Source: Oscillospiraceae bacterium (lineage in GTDB: Bacteria > Bacillota > Clostridia > Oscillospirales > Oscillospiraceae). Taken from it: a stretch of 12,538 nt of DNA. This document shows positions 6,348 through 12,538 of this stretch, one piece after another. Positions within the stretch are counted from its first letter, which is position 1; each line of letters begins with the position of its first letter. The notes under the pieces were generated by a model. The model was given only the letters and a program-made list of their open reading frames with translations, ran no database searches and had not been told where the DNA came from. The translations under genes were made by a program, and so were the position numbers. The stretch spans positions 1 to 12,538 of the forward strand of contig JAISTA010000007.1 of assembly GCA_031272845.1 (NCBI GenBank). Reading direction: 5' to 3'.

Positions 6348-7127
6348 ATGAAAAACAAGAATCAAATTCAGCAGTTTCACAGCGCCGAGTTCGGCAGCAT
6401 CGACGTCCTGCTCATAGACGGCAAGCCGTATTTCCCCGCCACCGAATGCGCGAAGACGCTCGGTTACGCAAAACCCGAAAACGCGATTGCAAGGCATTGC
6501 AAGGGGTCACTGAAACGGGGAGTCCTTACAAACGGCGGTGTTCAGGAATGTAACTACATTCCCGAAGGCGATTTGTACCGCCTTATTATCCGCAGCAAGC
6601 TCCCCGCCGCCGAACGTTTCGAGACTTGGGTGTTCGACGAGGTGCTTCCCACGATACGCAAATACGGCGCTTATGCCGCGCCTGAAACGCTGGACGAAAT
6701 GCTCCGCAATCCGAAATTCACGGAGGCGGTCATCAGCAGGCTGAACAAGGAGCGTGTGAGAAGCGCCGCGCTGCTGGATCTCGCCGAGGAGATGGCGCCG
6801 AAGGCGTTCTACTGCGACCTAATTCTGCAAAGCGAAAACGTCATCCCCGTCAGCCTGATTGCCAAGGATTACGGTATGACGGCGTCGGCGTTCAACAACC
6901 TGCTCCATGGTCTCGGCATTCAGTTCCGCGTCGCCGGGACGTGGCTGCTGTACCGGGACTACGCCGCAAAGGGCTATACACAAACCCGCACCTATCACGT
7001 CGGCGGGAACACCTCCGCGATGCACACCTGCTGGACGCAAAAGGGACGGCTGTTCCTGTACGAAACCCTGAAAAGCCGGGGCATCTTGCCGTTTACAGAG
7101 AAGAAATTTAAGGAGGAGCAATTATAA
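6348..7127 (+). CDS. BRO-N/KilAC antirepressor-like DNA-binding protein
   Basis: Residues about 8-112 form a BRO N-terminal domain: FGSIDVLLIDGKPYFPATEC, LGYAKPENAI, and WVFDEVLPTIRKYGAY at the end. Residues about 145-250 match the phage antirepressor KilAC domain (PVSLIAKDYGMTASAFNNLL, TWLLYRDYAAKGY, TQKGRLFLYETLKSRG). Proteins of this build in phages bind DNA and antagonise repressors; in an ICE the target is unknown. AGGAG at 6333-6337 is 10 nt before the ATG. The stop overlaps the next start (TAATG), linking it tightly to the anti-restriction gene. It looks intact at 259 residues. Confidence 0.9.
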   Translation: MKNKNQIQQFHSAEFGSIDVLLIDGKPYFPATECAKTLGYAKPENAIARHCKGSLKRGVLTNGGVQECNYIPEGDLYRLIIRSKLPAAERFETWVFDEVLPTIRKYGAYAAPETLDEMLRNPKFTEAVISRLNKERVRSAALLDLAEEMAPKAFYCDLILQSENVIPVSLIAKDYGMTASAFNNLLHGLGIQFRVAGTWLLYRDYAAKGYTQTRTYHVGGNTSAMHTCWTQKGRLFLYETLKSRGILPFTEKKFKEEQL

Positions 7128-8488
7128 TGGCAGTTTTCGGAGACAAAGTCCAGGCTCTCATGGATGAATTTTACACCGAGTGGCAGAAAGAAGAAAACAA
7201 AGGCAAACGCAAATGGGAGGTTCTCGACGGATTCCCGGCGGCGCACCAAATTGCGGTGGTGTTCGGAAATTTTAACTACCAAGTCGAAAACGGAGGCATC
7301 GAGCAGTGGATATACAACGGATATTTTTACGACGACGCCGAAAAGCTCTTTGAATATCTCGAAATCGGCGCGGAGTCAGACGAACGGTGCCGTACTATAC
7401 TCGACAGAATTTCCGCGCTCGATCAGTACGCGCAGGAAACGGAGTGCAACCGATACGGCAGTTACCGCAGCCCCGACGACGAGGACGGTGATTACAGCTT
7501 CATCGGCGACATTATAGACTGCGATGCGTTTGACAAGTGGTATTACGCGAAATGCGGCGAAGACAATTGGTGGCAGGCAGTTTGCGGAATCATAGATAAA
7601 ACAGCGGAGGCTGAACGGGGTATCGCGGAGAAATCTTCATCGGAAAACCTCACATGGGGCGTCGGCAATTCTATGTTCAGCGTGTTTATTGAGAACGCCG
7701 CCCATCCTGAGTACGGCGGTTTCACGATGCCGCTGCCGGCGACGCGGGAGCAGCTGCAATCATGGCTCGGCGGTCTTGAAATCAGCGAAGCCTCTGAGGT
7801 TTCAATCACTGACGTCACCTCGTCGGCGGAGCGTTTGGCAAACGCCGTCTATTCCTGCGCCTATAAAGGGCCGGATTTGGAGGAGCTGAACTACCTCGCC
7901 GCGAAAGTCCGTGATTTGTCAGACTCAGAGATAGAAACGCTGTGCGCCGTGATAGAAGCCGGACGGCATTGCGGGAGCGTGACGGAGCTTATTAATTTGA
8001 CAGAGAACCTCGGCAATTTTGAGCTTCAGCCGGCGTTCAACGCTGAAATGCTGGGACAGCATCTGCTGGATATGGACGCCGGCAACCACGCCGCCGGGCT
8101 TGAAAAACTCTACGGCTCCGCCGATGAGGATTTACACGGAATTATAGACTATATTGAGACGCTTGAAAAGCATTTCAATGCCTCGGAGTATGGAAAGCGG
8201 TACGCGAAAAACGAAAACGGCGTGTTTACGGAGTCCGGCTATCTGACCGAGAATGACGCCGGGTTCAAAGAAGTTTATAGCGGGACGCGGGACATTCCCG
8301 CCGAGTATTTAGTGTTTTCCGCACAGCCCGCCGCGGTCAGGGACGCTGAACGCGAACCTCTGCTTCAGCGGAGCGAGGACGGCACGGCATCGGTGCTGGA
8401 TACACTGCGCCGAGCGCGGGAAAATCCGCCGGAACACGCGGCTAAACCGGAACAATCGGAAATTGAAGAACCCGGTCTTGACCGGTAG
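7127..8488 (+). CDS. DMP19-like plus ArdA-like fusion, probable anti-restriction DNA mimic
   Basis: The 453-residue product appears to join two parts. Residues 1-170 resemble DMP19/DUF4375, with the signature VENGGIEQWIYN (53-64) and many acidic residues, including PDDEDGD. From about 183, MFSVFIENAAHPEYGGFTMP opens an ArdA-like region with EELNYLAAKVRDL (from about 252) and INLTENLGNFELQP further on. ArdA proteins mimic DNA and inhibit type I restriction, helping conjugative DNA enter a new host; DMP19 of Neisseria is also a DNA mimic. Residues after about 400 are a charged, probably disordered tail. AGGAGG just upstream gives a strong ribosome site. The ArdA call is by motif similarity and moderate; the DMP19 call rests mainly on the NGG motif and acidity. 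Confidence 0.72.
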   Translation: MAVFGDKVQALMDEFYTEWQKEENKGKRKWEVLDGFPAAHQIAVVFGNFNYQVENGGIEQWIYNGYFYDDAEKLFEYLEIGAESDERCRTILDRISALDQYAQETECNRYGSYRSPDDEDGDYSFIGDIIDCDAFDKWYYAKCGEDNWWQAVCGIIDKTAEAERGIAEKSSSENLTWGVGNSMFSVFIENAAHPEYGGFTMPLPATREQLQSWLGGLEISEASEVSITDVTSSAERLANAVYSCAYKGPDLEELNYLAAKVRDLSDSEIETLCAVIEAGRHCGSVTELINLTENLGNFELQPAFNAEMLGQHLLDMDAGNHAAGLEKLYGSADEDLHGIIDYIETLEKHFNASEYGKRYAKNENGVFTESGYLTENDAGFKEVYSGTRDIPAEYLVFSAQPAAVRDAEREPLLQRSEDGTASVLDTLRRARENPPEHAAKPEQSEIEEPGLDR

Positions 8489-8503
8489 GAGGTAAAAATC
8501 ATT

Positions 8504-10750
8504 GTGAACACGGAAAAACGTATAACGCTCGGCAGCTTGTTCGACGGCATAGGGGGCTTCCCCTATGCCGGTTCTTTTTTCGGAATCGAGCCGCTGTGGG
8601 CCGGTGAAATTCTGCCTCAGGCGGTGTCGGTCACGAAACGGCACTTTCCCGAGATGGAACACGCCGGCGATATAACCGCGCTCAGCGGCGCTGAGCTGCC
8701 GCCTGTGGACATTATAACCTTCGGCTCGCCATGCCAGGATCTTTCGACTGCCGGGCGGCGAGCCGGAATGAGCGGGGCGCGGTCAGGTTTGTTTTATGAA
8801 GCAATACGAATAATTGATGAAATGAGGAGGGCCACCGATGGCAAATACCCAACCTACGCCGTCTGGGAGAACGTCCCGGGCGCGTTCAGTTCAGGAAACC
8901 CGCGAGGAAGTGACTTTCGCGCCGTGCTTGAAGCGTTCACAAAAACCGAAATTCCAATGCCTGCTTCCGGCAAGTGGGCAAACGCCGGAATGGTACGAGG
9001 CAACGGCCCTGATATCGCTTGGCGCGTGCTTGACGCCCAATATTTCGGAGTACCCCAACGACGTAAAAGAGTCTTTGTTGTCGTGGATTTTGGAGGAAAA
9101 AGCGCCGCCGAAATACTGTTTGTCGATAAAGGCTTGCGAGGGAATACTGCGCCGTGCAGCCTTGCGCGGCAAGGAACTGCCTCCGCTGCTCAAAACCGCG
9201 CTCGAATCAAAGAGCCGCGCGGCGTGACGGCGTTTGCCGCGAATCAGCGCGACGAGGTGCGGGATTTGGGTGCGCACTCCGGCGCGCTGCAGGCGGCGCC
9301 CGGAATGAAGCAGCAGACGTTTATCGCGGAAAACTGCCTGAATCCGTGGGATTCACAGCAGACGCGTATTTTCGCGGAGTCCGGCGCTTCGCCAACGCTT
9401 GCGGGCGCTGACGGCGGCGGAGGACGAAACCCCGGAGGGCTTGTTTTAGCGTCGGCGGCGGAAGAACACAAAGCCGCCGCGTTTTTAGCCGGAGCCGCGC
9501 CATCCGCCGGAGGAATCGGATACAGCGAGGAGGTATCTCCGACGCTCAAGGCGGGAGCCTGCGGCTTTCCGTCGCCCTGTGTGTGCGAGCCGCGCACAGC
9601 CCGGACGCTTACCTCGCGGGGTGATTCGTCGCCGTGCGCCGACCGGGGTCAGAACGTCGTGGCTTACGGAATCTCGTCAGTTAACAGCGGAGCCATGACT
9701 TCCTCAAACCCTAAAGCCGGGATTTACGCGGCAAACACGAGCCGCGCGCTTGATACAAACGGAGGCAGCCCCTGCTGTAATCAGGGCGGTATCGCCGTTG
9801 TTGAACCGCAGCCGGCCGTGACAATGCGCTTGCGGGAGGGCTGCGAGGGCGGCGGGAAAGGACCGCTTTTTCAACGCGAGCTGAGCGGAACGCTTGCCGC
9901 GGGCAATGATCAGTATCTGTTCAGCCCCGGCGCTATGGGCGTTCATCAAAATCAGTCCGGCGGCGTAAACGTATCCGAAACGGCGTACACACTCGCAACC
10001 AACAGCAATGCCACCGGGCGCAACGCGCCATTGGTAACGCACCCGGAAGTTTCGGGAACGCTCTGCGCGTCGGGCGCGGGTCTGTCACGCCCCGGCGCTA
10101 TGGCGTCCGAGCCTGATTTATGCGTTGCATACGCACTGCAGGGTAACATGATAGGACGCGGTGAGCAAAACAGACCGCATAACGGCGGAGTCAATGAAAG
10201 CCTGTCGTACACGCTGACTGCCGCGGACACGCCCGCCTTTCTCGCGCTCCCGGTCTCCGCACAGGATAAAGCCGCGCCTAACGTAACGGCAGACGGTCGT
10301 CACGCGGCGGCGGCGTTTAACCGCGTAAGCAACAGTGCGTTTAAGGAAGAGAGTATTATTGGGACGCAGACCGCGAGGCAGTGTAAGGACGAAACCGCTC
10401 TTGTGTGCGAAGCGGGTGTTTCAGCGGTGGATTGCCGCAACTACAAGGAGCTAAACAATATGTCCGGCACACTGCAGGCTAAAAACAAGCCGGGATGGTC
10501 GCTCAATTTTCAGAACCCGGTCAGAGACGGCTACATCGTGCGCCGCCTCACTCCGACCGAGTGCGAGCGTTTGCAGGGCTTTCCGGACGGCTGGACGCGT
10601 TTCGGTCACGACGGCAAGGAAATTTCAGACTCGCGCCGCTACCAAATGCTCGGCAACTCAGTCGCTATTCCGTGCGTTAAGTACATTCTCGGTAATTTAT
10701 CCGGGAGTGTCAGGGATAAAAACGCCGCTAACACTCAGGAGGCAGCCTGA
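8504..10750 (+). CDS. DNA (cytosine-5-)-methyltransferase with expanded target-recognition region
   Basis: This is a C5-cytosine methyltransferase of the phage/ICE type, with motifs in order: I FDGIGGF (13-19), IV GSPCQDLS with the catalytic Cys at 77, VI ENVPGAF (122-128), VIII QRRKRVFVV (185-193), IX RRLTPTECERLQGFPDGW (680-697) and X RYQMLGNSVAIP (712-723). The stretch between VIII and IX, where target recognition lies, is about 490 residues against roughly 80-150 usually. It carries nine degenerate repeats. The start is GTG with AGGAGG 11 nt upstream. The stop overlaps the PrgI start (TGATG). It probably protects the element from host restriction; the recognised sequence cannot be read off. 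A second-frame ORF and an internal hairpin lie within it. Confidence 0.95.
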   Translation: MNTEKRITLGSLFDGIGGFPYAGSFFGIEPLWAGEILPQAVSVTKRHFPEMEHAGDITALSGAELPPVDIITFGSPCQDLSTAGRRAGMSGARSGLFYEAIRIIDEMRRATDGKYPTYAVWENVPGAFSSGNPRGSDFRAVLEAFTKTEIPMPASGKWANAGMVRGNGPDIAWRVLDAQYFGVPQRRKRVFVVVDFGGKSAAEILFVDKGLRGNTAPCSLARQGTASAAQNRARIKEPRGVTAFAANQRDEVRDLGAHSGALQAAPGMKQQTFIAENCLNPWDSQQTRIFAESGASPTLAGADGGGGRNPGGLVLASAAEEHKAAAFLAGAAPSAGGIGYSEEVSPTLKAGACGFPSPCVCEPRTARTLTSRGDSSPCADRGQNVVAYGISSVNSGAMTSSNPKAGIYAANTSRALDTNGGSPCCNQGGIAVVEPQPAVTMRLREGCEGGGKGPLFQRELSGTLAAGNDQYLFSPGAMGVHQNQSGGVNVSETAYTLATNSNATGRNAPLVTHPEVSGTLCASGAGLSRPGAMASEPDLCVAYALQGNMIGRGEQNRPHNGGVNESLSYTLTAADTPAFLALPVSAQDKAAPNVTADGRHAAAAFNRVSNSAFKEESIIGTQTARQCKDETALVCEAGVSAVDCRNYKELNNMSGTLQAKNKPGWSLNFQNPVRDGYIVRRLTPTECERLQGFPDGWTRFGHDGKEISDSRRYQMLGNSVAIPCVKYILGNLSGSVRDKNAANTQEAA
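8545..8580 (+). terminator. Intragenic terminator-like hairpin at the start of the methyltransferase gene
   Basis: A perfect 11-bp stem pairs CGGCATAGGGG (8545-8555) with CCCCTATGCCG (8560-8570) around a GCTT tetraloop, followed by GTTCTTTTTT (8571-8580). It lies 42 nt after the start codon, over the codons for methyltransferase motif I. It would be a strong intrinsic terminator in an untranslated RNA and could make expression depend on translation or antitermination. Confidence 0.6.
8825..8830 (+). promoter_or_regulatory. Shine-Dalgarno site for the second-frame ORF
   Basis: AGGAGG lies 7 nt before the ATG at 8838, a near-ideal site and spacing, although it is inside the methyltransferase coding sequence. 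It also encodes methyltransferase residues, so its presence may be a by-product of that frame. Confidence 0.5.
8838..9227 (+). CDS. Overlapping ORF in a second frame of the methyltransferase gene
   Basis: A 129-codon ORF lies wholly inside the methyltransferase gene in a different frame, with AGGAGG 7 nt upstream of its ATG. The product has a motif-like C-terminal half: LTPNISEYPNDVKESLLSW, then PPKYCLSIKAC (90-100) and GILRRAALRGKELPPLL (102-118). From memory, similar peptides are deposited as hypothetical proteins of phages and ICEs, apparently always from the second frame of this methyltransferase type; I could not check this. It may be a true overlapping gene or the shadow of a conserved protein. 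The DNA it covers encodes motifs VI-VIII, so constraint in that frame could create the resemblance. No function is assigned. Confidence 0.42.
   Translation: MANTQPTPSGRTSRARSVQETREEVTFAPCLKRSQKPKFQCLLPASGQTPEWYEATALISLGACLTPNISEYPNDVKESLLSWILEEKAPPKYCLSIKACEGILRRAALRGKELPPLLKTALESKSRAA
8996..10543 (+). repeat. Degenerate TL-centred repeats encoded in the methyltransferase recognition region
   Basis: Between motifs VIII and IX the protein repeats a short unit centred on S-x-T-L or close variants, followed by a Gly/Ala/Asn-rich stretch. Copies begin near residues 296 (SPTL), 345 (SPTL), 366 (ARTL), 413 (SRAL), 461 (SGTL), 494 (AYTL), 517 (SGTL), 568 (SYTL) and 654 (SGTL). Spacing varies from about 20 to 85 residues, so these are diverged units, not a recent tandem duplication. 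Confidence 0.6.
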
Positions 10751-11151
10751 TGGCCTATATAAGCGTATCCAAGGACCTTACAAAAGTAAAGACAAAGGCG
10801 GCGCTCGGACTTACAAAGCGGCAGCTTGTCTGCTTTTCAATCGCCGCCTTAATCGGACTGCCCGTGTATTTTCTCACGCGCGTGGTGATTGGCGGAAGCG
10901 CGGCGGTGCTGCTTATGATTGCCGCAATGCTGCCGGCATTCTTTTTTGCGATGTACGAGCGCGACGGTCAGCCAGGTGAGCTTATCCTCAGGAATATACT
11001 GAGGCACAGAATCTCCCGGCGTCCCCGCCCGTACAAAACAGAAAACCTATACACATATCTTTCTCAGGAGAACAAACCCCTTGCAGACCAAGCAAAAACC
11101 AACAACAAGACTGCCCGCGCAGCAGAAACGGAATCACGCAGGCGCAAATAA
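10750..11151 (+). CDS. PrgI-family conjugation membrane protein
   Basis: This 133-residue protein starts MAYISVSKDLTKVKTKAALG, the usual opening of PrgI-family proteins encoded directly before VirB4 in Gram-positive type IV secretion loci (VirB3-like in position and topology). Two close membrane segments (about 24-43 and 47-68) are followed by ERDGQPGELILRNILRHR and a basic cytoplasmic tail. The ATG overlaps the methyltransferase stop. The VirB4 frame begins inside its last 71 nt, so PrgI and VirB4 are probably translationally coupled, fitting their expected partnership at the membrane. Confidence 0.92.
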   Translation: MAYISVSKDLTKVKTKAALGLTKRQLVCFSIAALIGLPVYFLTRVVIGGSAAVLLMIAAMLPAFFFAMYERDGQPGELILRNILRHRISRRPRPYKTENLYTYLSQENKPLADQAKTNNKTARAAETESRRRK

Positions 11152-12538
11152 GGCGAGGAGCGCCGCCGCGTCCGCTTCGCGCACGGCTCAGACACGCTTA
11201 TTCGGACGCGCCGAAGCGCCGAAAACAGCACAGCAAACCATTGCGTACAAACAAATGCGCCCGGACGGCATTTGCCGTATTGATGAACGCGCCTACAGCA
11301 AGACGGTTGCTTTTGAGGACGTCAACTATTCCCTCGCGCAAAACGAGGATAAAAACGCGATCTTTGAAGCGTACCGCGACCTGCTGAATTATTTCGACAG
11401 CTCTGTCGGAATACAGCTGACGCTTATAAATAAACGCGCGAACGTTAAAGATTTCGAGCAGTCGATTTGTCTGCCGCAAAGGGACGACGCATTTGAGGAT
11501 ATCCGCAGTGAGTACTCGGATATGCTGAAAGAGCAGCTTGCAAAGGGACGCAACGGTCTTGTGCGGGAGAAGTATCTCACCTTCAGCGTTGAGGCGGACA
11601 CGCTTCGCGAGGCAAAGCCGCGCCTTGAGCGGATTGAGGCTGATCTGCTCGCAAACTTCAAGCTGATAGGTGCGTCGGCGCGTTCGCTGTCCGGGATTGA
11701 CAGGCTGGAGCTTCTGCACGGACAGTTGCACCCGGACGGTCAGGAAAAGCTGCGCTTTAACTGGCGGGACATTGCGCGGACGGGACTTTCCACGCGTGAC
11801 TTCATCGCTCCGGCGTCCTTGGATTTTCATGAGACAAAAACATTCCGCGTCGGAGAACACTACGGCGCGGTCAGCTTTCTGCAAATCCTCGCGCCGGAGC
11901 TTTCGGATAAAATGCTCGCGGACTTTCTTGACCTGGATACAACCGTAACAGTCAGCTTGCACCTGCGCCCTATTGACCACGCCAAGGCTGTTAAAGCCGT
12001 CAAGCGAAAGCTCACGGATTTAGACGCGATGAAGATTGCCGAGCAGAAAAAAGCCGTGCGCGCGGGCTATGATATGGACGTACTTCCGGCTGACCTTGTG
12101 ACCTACGGCAAAGAAGCGGCCGCGCTCCTGAACGACCTGCATTCGCGAAACGAAAAGATGTTTCTCGTGACGTTTCTCATCCTGAATACGGCAAAAACGC
12201 GAAGAAAACTCGGCTCTGACCTGCTTGCCGTTTCGGGTATTGCAAACAAGTTCAACTGCGCGGTAAAACGCTTGGATTTCTGCCAGGAGCAGGGCTTTAT
12301 GAGCAGCCTTGCGCTCGGCGTGAACCAGGTCGGGATTCAGCGCGGACTTACAACCTCCGGCGCCGCAATCTTTGTCCCGTTTACGACCTGCGAGCTGTTT
12401 CAAACCGGTCAGGCGCTCTACTACGGTCTGAATCCGCTGTCCAACAACCTCATTATGGCGGACAGAAAGCGTCTTAAAAACCCGAACGCGCTGTTTCTCG
12501 GTACGCCGGGTTCGGGTAAATCGTTCTCGGCAAAGCGC
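11081..12538 (+). CDS. virB4: VirB4-family conjugation ATPase, N-terminal part (runs off the window)
   Basis: The first 486 codons of VirB4, the ATPase that powers assembly and transfer through the type IV secretion channel. The frame is open to the last base. The chosen start is TTG 11081, with AGGAG at 11066-11070, 10 nt upstream; the next in-frame ATG (11255) would cut the usual N-terminal extension. Recognisable segments are MRPDGICRIDERAYSKTVAF, INYSLAQ-like VNYSLAQNEDKNAIFEAY, and the long substrate-side N-terminal domain. Walker A GTPGSGKS lies at residues 474-481, just before the edge; Walker B is outside. The start overlaps PrgI by 71 nt. No frameshift is seen in the visible part. 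Confidence 0.95.
   Translation, partial: MQTKQKPTTRLPAQQKRNHAGANKARSAAASASRTAQTRLFGRAEAPKTAQQTIAYKQMRPDGICRIDERAYSKTVAFEDVNYSLAQNEDKNAIFEAYRDLLNYFDSSVGIQLTLINKRANVKDFEQSICLPQRDDAFEDIRSEYSDMLKEQLAKGRNGLVREKYLTFSVEADTLREAKPRLERIEADLLANFKLIGASARSLSGIDRLELLHGQLHPDGQEKLRFNWRDIARTGLSTRDFIAPASLDFHETKTFRVGEHYGAVSFLQILAPELSDKMLADFLDLDTTVTVSLHLRPIDHAKAVKAVKRKLTDLDAMKIAEQKKAVRAGYDMDVLPADLVTYGKEAAALLNDLHSRNEKMFLVTFLILNTAKTRRKLGSDLLAVSGIANKFNCAVKRLDFCQEQGFMSSLALGVNQVGIQRGLTTSGAAIFVPFTTCELFQTGQALYYGLNPLSNNLIMADRKRLKNPNALFLGTPGSGKSFSAKR

Noticed and set aside
8472..8485. CCGGTC-TT-GACCGG inverted repeat just before the methyltransferase ribosome site
   Set aside because: Five to six pairs with a tiny loop; could affect translation initiation but is too short to claim.
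9453..9486. Hairpin with T-run in the methyltransferase (CGGCGGC / GCCGCCG, then CGTTTTTA)
   Set aside because: Seven pairs with a 13-nt loop in a GC-rich, Ala/Gly-coding region; expected by chance more easily than the two 11-bp stems.
10929..10949. Short hairpin followed by six T residues in PrgI
   Set aside because: Only five base pairs; the T-run encodes consecutive Phe residues of a membrane segment.
11198..11980. Minus-strand 260-codon ORF opposite VirB4
   Set aside because: Long, but it lies opposite a clearly conserved VirB4 sequence, has no recognisable domain, and long antisense frames are common in GC-rich genes.
1..12538. CRISPR arrays, tRNA and rRNA genes
   Set aside because: No regularly spaced direct repeats of CRISPR type and no tRNA or rRNA sequence were seen by eye.

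Overview
The window is a stretch of a Tn1549-like integrative and conjugative element (ICE), of the kind found in Clostridia and other Gram-positive gut bacteria. The evidence is gene order and protein similarity: a PcfB/DUF3801 tail, a VirD4-type coupling protein, a Maff2 small membrane protein, a VirB6/TrbL-like channel protein, a PrgI-family protein and a VirB4 ATPase all lie on the + strand. SpoVG, BRO/KilAC, ArdA-like and phage-type cytosine methyltransferase genes sit among them. Ribosome sites of the AGGAGG type and several GTG/TTG starts also fit Firmicutes. The relaxase, integrase and hydrolase expected for such an element are outside the window.

Layout. 1-2068 holds the end of PcfB and the complete virD4, overlapping as ATGA. 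2086-3697 is an out-of-place block: a hairpin terminator, one minus-strand gene (AAA ATPase with a DUF4143/nuclease-like C-terminus), its consensus promoter, three 23-bp tandem repeats and a nested palindrome. The block is flanked by the hexamer AATGTT. Removing it puts an orphan AGGAG site 10 nt before the Maff2 ATG, so it looks like an insertion into the transfer operon. 3708-4808 is Maff2 and the VirB6-like protein. 4872-10750 is an accessory module: SpoVG-like protein, a 35-residue ORF, DUF3991/Toprim protein, BRO/KilAC antirepressor-like protein, a DMP19-ArdA-like fusion and a 748-residue cytosine methyltransferase. 10750-12538 returns to transfer genes: PrgI and the first 486 codons of VirB4, which runs off the end.

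How the genes work together. VirD4, Maff2, VirB6-like, PrgI and VirB4 would form the type IV secretion channel. The module between them looks suited to establishing the element in a recipient: a probable anti-restriction DNA mimic, a methyltransferase that could mark the DNA, a Toprim (primase-like) protein and two probable DNA-binding regulators.

Most notable points: (i) a 129-codon ORF in a second frame inside the methyltransferase, with an ideal Shine-Dalgarno site; (ii) two perfect 11-bp hairpins followed by T-runs inside coding sequence (virB6-like and methyltransferase), like internal terminators; (iii) an apparent fusion of two DNA-mimic families; (iv) the DUF4143 insertion with possible target duplication; (v) a methyltransferase whose target-recognition region is expanded to about 490 residues with nine degenerate repeats. 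All assignments are from reading the sequence; no database search was run.
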